A DNA stretch of 21,529 nt from Setomelanomma holmii. Taxonomy: Eukaryota; Ascomycota; Dothideomycetes; Pleosporales; Phaeosphaeriaceae. Below are positions 8,920 to 18,740 of this stretch, in pieces. Position numbers and translations under genes: made by a program. Under the pieces are notes generated by a model, which saw nothing but the letters and a program-made list of their open reading frames with translations, searched no databases and was not told the DNA's origin. The stretch's first letter is position 1; the number at the start of each line of letters is the position of its first letter. The stretch covers positions 1 through 21,529 of the forward strand of contig ML978383.1 in NCBI GenBank assembly GCA_010015745.1. Direction: 5' to 3'.

Positions 8920-11530
8920 ATGGACGCATATCGCAGCTCTCCGAGATACGCACCTGTCGCCGGAGAGATGGATTTTGAGCAACTATCGATATGACGGGGC
9001 GGAGGGGATCGAGCTCCGAGATCGGGGGTAAGCACGCCCCGCTGAACGCGGCTGCAGCCTCGCACCATCGAGCACTAGCTCTGACACATCAAAGACTGGT
9101 ACATAACAGCAGTTCAACACTCCAGGTTAACGATACCTACCAAGATACGCCATCAAAGCTGCAGACCGAGGTCTCTTACACCACTATCGCGTCGCGTGAC
9201 GACGCGTTCCTTCTTGCCGTTCCGCCTGATAAGGACCAACAACAACCGCATCTCCAGAAGCGATTCCTCTCAGGATGGCGCATTGGCGCACTACTGTCGC
9301 TCGTAGGCGCCGTCGCAGTCTTCATTTTCAACCTCAGCTTGACAATTTGGGTGTCGCGAAACCCAAAGTACAAGGTCCAGGATGGTCTCGGGACTCTCTT
9401 CCAGGGAAGCTGCGCTCGGACTCGCCAACTAAACGTCTGGGTGCACTTGCTTGTCAACGTCGTCAGTACACTACTCCTCTGCGCGAGTAATTACTGCATG
9501 CAAGTCCTCTGCTCCCCCAATCGAGACGAGATTGATCGCGCTCATGAGCAGCGGCGATGGCTCCACATTGGGATACCAAGCATCCATAATCTGTTGCGCA
9601 TCGGCAAGGAACGATCATTCCTCTGCATTGTTCTTCTCTTGTCGTCCATGCCGCTCCATCTGCTCTTCAATTCGGTTGTCTTTACCAACCTTCAGGCTAA
9701 CAGCTACACTGTCATTCCCACCATGGAAGACTGGCTGCACGGATGAGCTTACAATACTTCTGGCTTCGTCGACATCAATATCGCCAAAACATACTCCACC
9801 ACACGGTATGCGACGCAGATACCTGCAAATAGCACGCGACCTAACCTCGATGAGACTGTCTTTATCAATGATGGCAACGTTGTACAGAGGTACAAGAACA
9901 TGAGCGCCGCAGATTGCTTCAACGCCTATAATACGCAGTACATGTCCGAGCTCGGCAATGTCTACATCATCCAAAGCGAGCCAACAGTGTGGCGCAATCA
10001 GACTACATGGAAGCTCGCAGTGCACAACCGTAGAAGAGAATATCTGTGGTACATAGAGAACATGTGGAACACAGGCAGACTCTACGAGAATTATACTAAT
10101 GAAGATGCCAACGTGACCTTTCCCTTCTAAAGCCAACCTGGCGTCTACCCAGCCAATAGATGGCGCTGTCCATTTCATCGAAACAGTACCTGCGACTCAC
10201 CGATGACTTTCGAGATTCCGGAAGATCGATCCAAGTGGGAACCGTACGAGAGTCCAGTCAAGTACTGCATGGTCGAGCAGGTTCCCGAGATATGCAAGCT
10301 CCAATTTAGCTTCCTCATTGTCTCGATCGTGCTAGTCGCGAATCTCATGAAGGTCGTCTGCATTGCCTGGTTGCTCTTCCGCCACAAAGAATATCATGCA
10401 CTTGTCACCTTGGGAGATGCTCTGGCAAGTTTCCTCGAACGCCCGGACCCGCATACGTTCGGTCGCTGCTTGCAGTCGGAAGTGCAAATTGACAGGTATT
10501 TCAATGGAAGGTCATTCGTTGCACCGGCCAATGATATTATTCGCTATCATAATCGAAAATCCCAGGAGTCGGAGAACCGTCCAAAGGAGTTCAAGCTGGA
10601 AAGGATAAGCTGGGCGTCTGCTCCGAGCTATAGAACCTGGTTTGCCACGTACATGTTGTGAGTCACAGCGTCAGGTATATCATGCGCCATCTAACATCCG
10701 TCCAGCTATTTTGGCGCCGTTCTCTTTGGCATCATCGCTTGCATTTGGTCCCTTGACGGCATGCCCAAGTCTCCTGCGGCACTCTGGAAGATCGGCTTTG
10801 GCTCCGTTGATGGCAGAAACCTACTCCGTACCAACACTTCACTCATCGGCGGTGTGCTACTCGCCAACAGTCCCCAGGCCGTGCTCTCATACCTCTATGT
10901 CGCTTTCAACACACTCTATACCAGCATGCTGATTGGCAAAGAATGGTCCTCATATATGCACGAGCGCAAGGCCCTGAGAGTCACGACACCGGTCGCCCAA
11001 CAGCGCGACACATACTGGCTCAGCGTACCCTTCCGCTATGCGATACCAATGACGATCACATCGGTTTGTTTCACTGGCTGACGAGTCAAAGTCTGTTCAT
11101 GGTTCAGATTACCGTGACCGGCACAACGACCTCCTCGAACGTACGATTAGTAAGACCGCTGGAGCAAATCTCAACTTGCGGCTTTTCCCCGTTCGCAATC
11201 ATTCTCTCGACGGTCACTGCGACAGTCATTGCCATTGGAGGCATCGCGACGGGCAGAATGAAATATCCAGCTGGTATGCCAATGGCCAGTAGTTGTTCGG
11301 CAGCGATGAGTGCAGCATGCCATCCTCCGCCAGGCGATGTCGATGCGCACTTGTTGCCGGTGCAATGGGGTGCGGTCACGCATGGAGTGAATCAGGATAA
11401 TGAGGAGGTCGGGCATTGTAGCTTTTCGAGCTGGCCGATTGAACTGCCGGTACCTGGACGATTGTATGGACAACGCTTGAATCCTTCACACGAGAGGCGC
11501 AGGATAGCGAAGATTGCACGGCAGTCTTGA
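8920..11530 (+). pseudogene. DUF6536 family multi-pass membrane protein, multiply disrupted
   Basis: The frame from 8991 contains the DUF6536 signature: FLSGWRIGALLSLVGAVAV, a GTLFQGSC motif, HLLVNVVSTLLLCASNYCMQ and the RWLHIGIPSIHNLL..PLHLLFNS block. An in-frame TGA at 9744-9746 and TAA at 10128-10130 interrupt it, and the same frame resumes each time (CKLQFSFLIVSIVLV, HALVTLGDALASFLERPDP). A 48-nt intron (10658-10705) follows, then further hydrophobic segments. Near 11062 a one-base deletion shifts the frame from an early TGA (11080) to the frame carrying GLFHWLTSQSLFMVQI, which ends at TGA 11528-11530. The probable original start is ATG 8920 (MDAYRSSPRYAPVAGE); between 8990 and 9040 the N-terminal coding sense seems spread over three frames. 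Repaired length would be near 850 residues with about seven membrane helices. The family is fungal and of unknown function, predicted at a membrane. Confidence 0.8.
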
Positions 11531-11659
11531 TACGTTCAGTTCTTTGTTAGGAGGACAAGGATCAGCAGGGCAGGCTATTTCAACTACGCAGCTAAGTCAG
11601 CTCGTCTTCCCCATCAAGACTAGGCTGCATCGAATCGATACTAGAATGTTTCGGAATGT

Positions 11660-12103
11660 ATGCCTGTCGATCATGTCTCGGCTCGAAGGCATGGGCGGCA
11701 TGGACATGACTGCCCTGCTCCTATGTACAGTATCTACACGGAGGACAACACATACCCCAGGCCGCTAGGTACAATGCCAATCAAACAGGCTCTGAATATT
11801 CTAGGATTGGTCCCTTCCGAATTGCACTGGGCTCTGGAAGTCTTGATGACATGTCATCGCCGTCGCCTTGTTGTCACGGACACCGGCTTCGTTGGAATTG
11901 CAACGATGGAATGTGAGATCGGAGATCGATTCTATATCCTCAAAGGAGTTCTAACGCCTTTCGCTCTCCGCGATGTGCAGGAGAATGCAACGTACGTTAA
12001 TATTCGGCAAGTCAAGCTGATTGGGGACTGCCAGATCAATCCTGAGATCTGGAACGTGCCGCATCCTGGGTATCCAACGCTGGAAACTCTCCATATCGTA
12101 TGA
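11660..12103 (+). pseudogene. Remnant resembling the C-terminus of a HET-domain protein
   Basis: The reading frame ends at TGA 12101-12103. Residues about 67-130 follow the pattern seen at the C-termini of fungal heterokaryon-incompatibility (HET) proteins: an Arg-rich strand leading into RRLVVTDTGFVGIA, a GDRFYILKGVLTPFALRDV segment (cf. GD.V..L.G...P.VLR) and a final LIGDCQI strand (cf. L.G..Y..G). No N-terminal HET domain is visible upstream; that DNA is the 3' part of the DUF6536 gene. The start at 11660 is only the first Met of the frame. I interpret it as a leftover fragment. HET proteins trigger incompatibility cell death, but this fragment alone would not be expected to act. Confidence 0.45.
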
Positions 12104-12633
12104 CGGGATCGATCACCGGTATATAGGTGTTCATGATACCTCAGACCGCAACGCCATGACTTCACCTACAACATATTATATCTTCGTACCGCTTGCAGTA
12201 ACAACCACAATCGAACTCGCAGCTCTCCAAGGGCCGATTGCGTCGCTCAGATGCCCTTCCAAATTCATGAAACGGTCCTAGGAAGTGACTTCGATGGCGA
12301 CCTTTCGTCAAACAACTGAACTGCCATAAAGCGAAGACCTCCACATTTTCGATGCTTTAAGCAGCGTTATTTGATTACTTTGAACGATGAGGCCAAGAAA
12401 CCGTAGAATGCAGGCTGGGCGTGTGGAAGGACACTTGCATTATGAGAAATGCTAGCATTAAATTGATGGGCGGTATGACAGCATTGCACCATGTCAACAA
12501 TGGATTGTAAATGCTGACAGTAGCACAGTGATACAACTGACTCGGGGAGCTTGCGTTCTTACCTTTCTCTGCACGGTCATGCATCGTTAGTTAGCTTGTG
12601 TACACACGCTAGCACTAGCTCATCTCACCTCAG
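12104..12633. other. Region where the 5' exon of the fucosidase gene should lie
   Basis: About 530 bp. No signal peptide, start exon or family N-terminus for the downstream GH29 gene could be found in any forward frame. A plausible acceptor (CTCACCTCAG ending at 12633) precedes the first recognisable GH29 codons. Confidence 0.4.
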
Positions 12634-14875
12634 CACTTCATTTATTCCGGGCTCAACTACGACTTTGCGGAGTTCAAAAGCGCAGGAAACGACAATGCCA
12701 TCGTAGCCGGCCAGATCATCGCCATCCCATGCGGACGATACGTGAGCGCACACATGCTTCAAAATTCGGAATCACACAAGGAACCATCAACACCACGTTC
12801 GCCGATAATTCAACAGCCTCTGCGACAGTCCTTGTGCCAGCCTGGTGGTCGTGGCCATATCCGACAGGCGGCGATCTTGTGTTTCCGTATCGACTCACGA
12901 ACGAGTCTGTTGACTACAATCGGTCTCATATCTTCCATACAAGTACTTGGCTTGATAGCTCAGAGGAGATTGTGAGCCTACAATTACCCAATGTTACCGG
13001 TGGCGCAGCGACAGATCCGGGAGGTGCAGCGATACAATCGCGCTTGCACATCTTTGCGCTCACGCTCGTCCCGGCTGCAGTCGATGCGGAGGGTCCGGTG
13101 TTGACCGTGCAGTATGCGCGGTCGACGCAAAAGTGGGTTGAGGGCAGTAACAGGACACAGATTTATGAAGTCGTTGTAAGCAACATTGGATTTGAGTCGA
13201 TCTTGAAGAACCATTCCGTCGCGGTCTCGGTCGATTCAGAAGGTGTCAAGACGATCCAGCCAGGTTATATCAAGAGGCTGAGCGCAGGTGATCAAGTCAG
13301 GGTCACTGTTGGTGTGGAGATCAAGGATGGCGTAGCGCACGGTTGTATGGGTCCGGCATCGATTGTTGTGCAAGGATCGGGTATAGATGCGACGAACAAC
13401 ACCTTCAACGCTACATATGGAATTAAGGCGTATGAGCCAACTTACGACTCGATCTAAGAGCATGACTCACCGGACTGGTAAGTTCAAGGTATCCTGTTCA
13501 TGCGTGCATCGCCTCTGATGACTCTCGTAGGTTCGATAATAGCAAGTACGGCATCTTCATCCATTGGGGCGTGTACGCTGTACCTGCATGGGGTAATTCT
13601 GGAAAAAAAGAATCGTATGTCGAGTGGTGAGTCCGACCTTCCGACTCGTACGCAATGTCTAACACTTTCAGGTACTGGTGGGCTCTCAACTCAGGACCCG
13701 ACGACAAGAGCCAGACGTACGAGCATCATCTTGCGACACACGGCCCGAACGTTGTGTACGACGACTTCATCCAAAACTTTACCGCCTCTAACTTCGATTC
13801 CAAAGAATGGGTCGACCTCTTCGCCGACGCAGGCGCAAACTACTTCGTCCAAGTAGGCAAGCACCACGACGGCTACGCAATCTTCAACCTGCCGTCCAAC
13901 GTCTCAGACCGCACTTCAGTCAAGCAAATGCCGCACCGCAACCTCCTGCAAGAACTCTTCAATGCAGCCGACCAATACCAACCACACCTGCACAAAGCCA
14001 CCTACTTCTCCCTCCCCGAATGGTTCCACCCCGACTTCAAAGGCATCGCCAGCCGGCCCGGCTGCTATGCAACCAACCCCTTCACCAACAATACCCTCCC
14101 TTACACCGGCTACGTCCCCGTCTGCGACTACGTCAGCGACGCGGTTCTCCCCGAGATGCGCACGCTCGCTGACATGGGCACGGAAATCATGTGGTGCGAT
14201 ATCGGCGGGCCAAATCGCACTGCTGAGCTCGCTGCTACGTGGTACAATGCGCTCGCTGCGTCGAATAAACAGGCCTTGATGAACGCCCGATGCGGTCTGC
14301 CGGGCGACTTTGACACGCCGGAGTACGCGCGGTATCCGTCTGTCCAGGCGCGCAAGTGGGAAACGAATCAGGGTATGGATCCGGATAGTTATGGGTACAA
14401 TGCTGCGACACCTTTGTCGGAATACATGAATGCGTCGACGATAGTCAAGTCGCTGGTTGATATTGTATCTAAGAACGGGAACTTGCTGCTCGACGTGGGG
14501 CCGATGGAGGATGGTGCGAATTTGTCGGTTATACAAGATGCGCTGAGGGAGGGCGGGAAGTCGATCAAGGATCATGGCGAGGCGGTTTTTGATACGACGT
14601 ATTGGCATGTTACGCCGCAGGAGGGAGAAAATGTGAGGTTTACGACGAGTAAGGATAAGTTCTATGTGTTGGTCATGGAGAAGCCAGTGGTGCAGGTGGT
14701 GTTGGAGTCTCCGGTACCGTGGGTGGTGGGAGATGTAGTCAAGGTGATTGGCGGTGGAAAGGCTGGTGAGGTCGTGTGGAGTAGTATGGATGAGGAGGGT
14801 AGGGTGGTTTTGGATGTCAGTGAGGATGTCGCTGATGCTGATGAGTTTGTGTGGGTGTTTGCGATTGAGTATTAG
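12634..14875 (+). pseudogene. GH29 alpha-L-fucosidase, 5'-truncated with frameshift and in-frame stop
   Basis: GH29 enzymes release alpha-L-fucose from glycans with retention. The N-terminal beta-rich domain typical of fungal members begins at 12634 in one frame (GLNYDFAEFKSAGNDN, AGQIIAIPCGRYVSAHM). It moves by a one-base deletion near 12757 into the frame holding VLVPAWWSWPYPTGGD. An in-frame TAA at 13455-13457 follows YEPTYDSI, where other members usually have Tyr or another residue before an EH.SP.WF segment. Exons then continue across introns 13478-13530 (53 nt) and 13627-13671 (45 nt). The catalytic domain is complete: KYGIFIHWGVYAVPAW, VGKHHDGYAIF and MWCDIGGPN, whose Asp is the expected nucleophile, and the C-terminal beta domain ends at TAG 14873-14875. 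No signal-peptide exon is found. The gene is either a pseudogene or a poor assembly. The downstream catalytic ORF from 13655 is open for 406 codons. Confidence 0.85.
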
Positions 14876-15089
14876 GGGAGGGAGACATTAGACATGAACT
14901 CCGGCGAAGATATCGGCAATGAATAGAACAGCTAGTTCATTTCGTCGCGAACCTGCTACATGCTCGTAGGATGTGAGGCAAGATGCGGGAAGTTTCTTAG
15001 CGATGTTTGCACCTTCTCACAACACTTAAGAATGATCGCCTGCTGATATCTGCCCTCTCAAGATTGATACTGTAACACCTTGCTGGGAG

Positions 15090-15776
15090 ATGTCTTTCCT
15101 CAGGCTTCCGCAAGAACTCCGTCGGATGATCTATGAGCACTACATCCCAACCACAGCCAACATGCATCGAGCAGATGCTCCAAATCTCCGTCTCTCTTGC
15201 AAACAACTCAAGGAAGAATATGACCAAGAGGGCCAGTTGCGAGCAACTGGTGTCATGAATCAGTGGCGAGAAGACCTCCTAGTTAGTCTCCACCCGAGAA
15301 TCGACTTCTCTTTGGCGCCCTTTCCACTTCCGCCAAAGAACCCGCCGACGATATCGACGCATGTACAAAATGTCACCATCACGCTTCCAGTCACTAAAAG
15401 GAACTGTAGACGCATTGACGAGGGCGTCATAAGTCAGCTCTTGCCACCTCCAGCCGTTGGCACAAAATCGGTCACGCTTGATCTCTGCGACCCGCTCCCT
15501 GATCCTGACGCGGCACTTTTGGAAAAGGCCAAACTGCTCAGCATGTTCGCTTCAGTGACGAACCATTTGGCGCATTATATATTCAGGATCATGACGGTAC
15601 CGCACTTAGGTTGCATTATTGTGACGTTTAGGAGTGTAGACTCCTCCTGGAGCGCGCTTATGGCAAGCCACATAAGCATATGGAGTGATATGTGTTCGAA
15701 TGGGTATGTGGTCGAACAGGTCGATGAAGTGGTGGATGAGATGGATCGTACGAGGATTGTGTGGCGAAGACATTGA
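15090..15776 (+). CDS. F-box-like protein
   Basis: A single-exon frame of 228 residues starting MSFLRLPQELRRMIYEHYI. The LPxELRxxIYxxY pattern is the F-box-like N-terminus common in large Dothideomycete families. It is followed by PNLRLSCKQLKEEYDQE, the usual second helix pair with a conserved Cys-Lys/Arg-Gln segment. The remainder is mixed alpha/beta without repeats, and no membrane segment or signal is present. F-box proteins recruit substrates to SCF ubiquitin ligases; here that role is inferred from the N-terminus only. The gene appears intact. A 214-bp gap separates it from the fucosidase gene. Confidence 0.7.
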   Translation: MSFLRLPQELRRMIYEHYIPTTANMHRADAPNLRLSCKQLKEEYDQEGQLRATGVMNQWREDLLVSLHPRIDFSLAPFPLPPKNPPTISTHVQNVTITLPVTKRNCRRIDEGVISQLLPPPAVGTKSVTLDLCDPLPDPDAALLEKAKLLSMFASVTNHLAHYIFRIMTVPHLGCIIVTFRSVDSSWSALMASHISIWSDMCSNGYVVEQVDEVVDEMDRTRIVWRRH

Positions 15777-16013
15777 ATCGTAACGGTATAGACATATTGC
15801 GTGATTGATTCACGATGGTGTTGTCTTGATCACCGCAGATTCCAAACATAAATTCAGGCGCTCTTCGAGGCTTTGTCGTGGCGTGATGTGCGTGCAGATC
15901 CGTGACTTTTCGTTGGTGCTGCAAGGTGTTGTAGCAGCCACGCAGACTAGAATCCAGACGTCACTATAATGCGCAAAGATTTGACATATAGCTCGACTTC
16001 GTGCCAAAATAAA

Positions 16014-16535
16014 TTACCGTCGGCCAATTTCTCTTTTCTCAACATGCCATCTTCTTTTCGGCCGGGCTCGTGGATCAGACTCCATGTACCACCACGTCAT
16101 TCCGTCACTCCTGTCTGACCGGACGATTGCCTTCTTGATATGATGCGACGCAAACCAGAAGCCATACGCCTTGCTGAACCGCGGCAGCGAGTCTTCCACC
16201 AGTACAAGGAGTCTCTCAATGCCCTGCACGGTCTCATGTGGACAAGGTTTTACTCTGTTGACTCCTGTACTCCACATCGTTGCGGTTTTAATGCATAGGA
16301 CCAACCCATAGACATAAGGAGTTACTGCTATTTTGGGCTCTGCCCAAAAGGCTTTGAAGGGGTAATGGAGCGTGCATCTCGTCATCACATTGAGTGTGAG
16401 GCAGTCCTTGAAGCTGTCCGGCTTGATCAAGCTGTCGAGGAAACTGTCCAGCTGGTGCAAGCCGAGTCGAGTTGAGAAGATTGCAAAGAATGCTGTGGAG
16501 GCAACCGAAAGGTATGTGAGGGTCGGCGATGTGTA
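16014..16535 (-). CDS. Uncertain ORF, possible C-terminal part of an F-box-like protein
   Basis: On the minus strand the frame ending near 16014 is open from the TAA at 16538-16536. The Met/Leu-initiated part is 148 residues, but upstream in-frame codons (LTYLSVASTAFFAIFSTRLG) look just as protein-like, suggesting that a 5' exon is missing. Composition is normal for a globular protein, with a very basic C-terminus. No family could be assigned. Resemblance to the C-terminal halves of short fungal F-box-like proteins is only an impression. The MITE starts 45 bp further upstream, so the 5' part may have been displaced by that insertion. Confidence 0.3.
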   Translation of the reverse strand, partial: YTSPTLTYLSVASTAFFAIFSTRLGLHQLDSFLDSLIKPDSFKDCLTLNVMTRCTLHYPFKAFWAEPKIAVTPYVYGLVLCIKTATMWSTGVNRVKPCPHETVQGIERLLVLVEDSLPRFSKAYGFWFASHHIKKAIVRSDRSDGMTWWYMESDPRARPKRRWHVEKREIGRR

Positions 16536-16582
16536 TTATGGTAGGCGAAAGCGTTGTAGACAGCACTAGTCTATGTGCAGTA

Positions 16583-16679
16583 ACGTAGTCTATATGCGAG
16601 GCGCCCATACAAGCGAGGCGCCCACCCAAAAACCACACCAAACAGCAGATTCTTGGCAACCTGATATCCCGACAACCGC
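16583..16679 (+). repeat. Left terminal inverted repeat of the MITE
   Basis: Contains two direct copies of GCGAGGCGCCCA separated by TACAA, a probable doubled transposase-binding site. It pairs with 16923-17019 on the opposite strand. Confidence 0.9.
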
Positions 16680-16922
16680 TAGATAGGTTCCTCTAATTTT
16701 TTTCCTATAGTGCTGTATGTATATATCCTTAAAGACCCTAGGATTACAGGGCTCTAGCTACCCTAGATGTAAGAGAAGAGAAATTTGAGGGCTAAAAAAG
16801 CAAGGGTTTTTTGTTTTTTCTTAATAAATTTGTAACAAATTCACCTAGAGCCCTGTAATTAGAGAATTTGAATGCTTACATATATGCAGCTTTATGGTAA
16901 GATTTTGAGAAAAGTCTTTTTG

Positions 16923-17019
16923 GCGGTTGTTGAGTTATGAAGTTGCCAAAAATCTGCTTTTTGGTGTGTTTTTGGGGTGGGCGCCTCGCTTGTATGGGCG
17001 CCTCGCATATAGACTACGT
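16923..17019 (-). repeat. Right terminal inverted repeat of the MITE
   Basis: Reverse complement of the left arm with the same doubled GCGAGGCGCCCA motif. The outer 45 bp are identical to the left arm and the inner half is more diverged. Confidence 0.9.
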
Positions 17020-17274
17020 TATGCTGAGCGAGCATTGTAACGTCGCCGCCTGACGGATGCAGGCAAACGCATCACTTTCGACATATTGCGCCTTCTTATT
17101 GAGTTTATCATCCCATTCAGAGCAATGAGTCCTGAACGGTGAAGCCTTTGCTGGCGCTGTCTCCCTCTACGGCCGGCAATGCGTTGATGTGAAGTTGTAG
17201 AGTCAAGAGATCCGACGGTGAAAGTAGAGGCACGTGCAAACGACCTGTGAAAGGTACTTCCAACGCAACTTTCT

Positions 17275-17831
17275 TTGCCTCTAGATGCAGGATCTTCTCT
17301 TACCTTTCTGCTCTTCCTCCGTCAATCTCTCCGTGTACCGTACCGCTCGACTCAACGACACGTCCTACAACGAGAAACGAATCAGGCGCAATGGTTCACA
17401 ACGTCGAGGCCTAACAATCCTGGTCGACAAAATCCAGACATGATGACGGAAGTCTAGTACGAAGAATGGAAACGTCACTGGAGATTCGTGGCTGGATCGT
17501 TGAAGGATTGTGAGACATGTCAGCTGTGCTGCATACCCGGGCACCAGGCTGTCGAGTGCGAGGTCTTCGTAAGTCTGTGCTTCCCGTTGAAGGGACGTTC
17601 TTGCCTGGTAAGATGTAGTTTCCAGCCCTCATCGACGGCATGCGTCGGCGAAAAGCTAAAGAGGCAATGCGAGCTCTCCCCGCACGGCGAGCGCGAAGGG
17701 CAGCTGATATGGCGAAGAAACAAGCGCGGTACGAGACACGGAGGCGTTTTGAACAAGCTTGTGAAAGCATCCTTCTCGTTGTTAAGCTGATATTGCTCTG
17801 CTGTCGTGCTTTGAAGGCTACGACATCTTAG
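17275..17831 (+). pseudogene. Possible CCHC zinc-knuckle mini-gene with an in-frame stop
   Basis: After a TAG at 17455-17457 the frame continues YEEWKRHWRFVAG and then CQLCCIPGHQAVEC, an exact C-x2-C-x4-H-x4-C zinc knuckle. Such knuckles bind single-stranded RNA or DNA. A consensus donor (GTAAGT at 17569) and acceptor (GATGTAG ending 17618) define a 50-nt intron that joins in phase to a basic helical segment (MRRRKAKEAMRALPARRARR) ending at TAG 17829-17831. The upstream frame (from about 17275) has no recognisable start or domain. The combination of knuckle, splice sites and basic helix in one frame supports a small gene or its remnant, but it could be chance. No family assigned. Confidence 0.3.
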
Positions 17832-18740
17832 ATCGGAGGCTGCCCGGTAATGATTTGGAAATCCCTGAGGCATAGCGATGCATCAAAGTGTCGATCGTAG
17901 CAGTGCCACCATCTCCTTCACATACTCCATTATGAGACGAAGCCACCCGAAAGGCCTGATCAAAGCTCGTCTGGACAACGACTTGTGCTCAACAGCACGC
18001 GCAACTCTTCAATTCTTTGGATGCTACCCTCCTCGCCCTCCTATGTTTCAGTCGACGATTAACCCCGATATCTTGAGACCTTTCGGCGTTCTTCGCGAAT
18101 TGCGGAATACATGAGACGAAGTAGGTTCTCCAGAGGTCCACAGTGAAGGAATGATTGAGCGACGATGCACGGGCATGCCGACTGGATTCAGGCTTCATGG
18201 CGTATCGTGACTTGCAGTCAAGGTACGAGGTAAGTCAGAGCGTGCGAGCTTCATTTCCGTGGTCAGGCATCCGATTCAGCTCGAGGCGCGACCAAAGCGA
18301 CGAGCGTGGTCTTGGCACTCTCCTGTCCCCTTTTGCGTCATCACCGCCATTTTTCTCGTTTTGTCATTCAGCTCTCCATTCATCGCGACATAGCCATCAT
18401 GTTACGCACTTCCGCGTTTGAGATGCCTTCGTGGCTAGATCGCACATGCATGGTTTGTTACGCTACTATTTTTACGCTTTCCGTGGCTCACCAACCATAC
18501 GCTCAACGTGCTTATTCTTTTCAATCTGAAGTATGACGATCCTATTGAGGAGGAACAAGCGGACGACATGTCAGCGCTATTGCGCTAGGCTGGCCTGATT
18601 CTGCCGAATGTGTATAGGGCCAGTAAGCTGTTGCCCTAGCCGTCAGCAAGGGCGACCGCACGGGTCGATCATGGCGTAAAGTCACCATAAAGTATCTGCT
18701 CGAGCACCCCACATCCCAAATTGTCGTTACATCCTCCACC
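17832..18740. other. Intergenic region upstream of the glycosyltransferase gene
   Basis: About 910 bp. Short frames of 65-88 codons are present on both strands but carry no motif. No repeat, tRNA or mobile element remnant was recognised. Confidence 0.45.

Larger units (their letters stand above)
16583..17019. mobile_element. MITE with 97-bp terminal inverted repeats and TA target duplication
   Basis: A 437-bp element flanked by TA (16581-16582 and 17020-17021). The terminal inverted repeats are about 97 bp (16583-16679 and 16923-17019): identical over the outer 45 bp, then diverging with roughly nine mismatches by eye. Each begins ACGTAGTCTATATGCG. There is no coding capacity, and the centre is AT-rich. 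TA duplication and long inverted repeats point to a non-autonomous Tc1/mariner (pogo/Fot-like) element mobilised by a transposase encoded elsewhere. Confidence 0.9.

Noticed and set aside
9615..10178. A 187-codon minus-strand frame inside the DUF6536 gene
   Set aside because: It overlaps conserved plus-strand codons of the family and has no motif of its own.
768..13457. Stop-codon readthrough or reassignment as the explanation for the in-frame stops
   Set aside because: Both TAA and TGA occur inside genes, while TGA and TAG end intact genes nearby. One-base deletions in the same or similar genes cannot be explained by recoding, and the contexts do not match known readthrough signals.
13916..14608. 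A 230-codon minus-strand frame within the fucosidase gene
   Set aside because: It is antisense to the GH29 catalytic domain; its Arg-rich composition is the mirror of the plus-strand codons.
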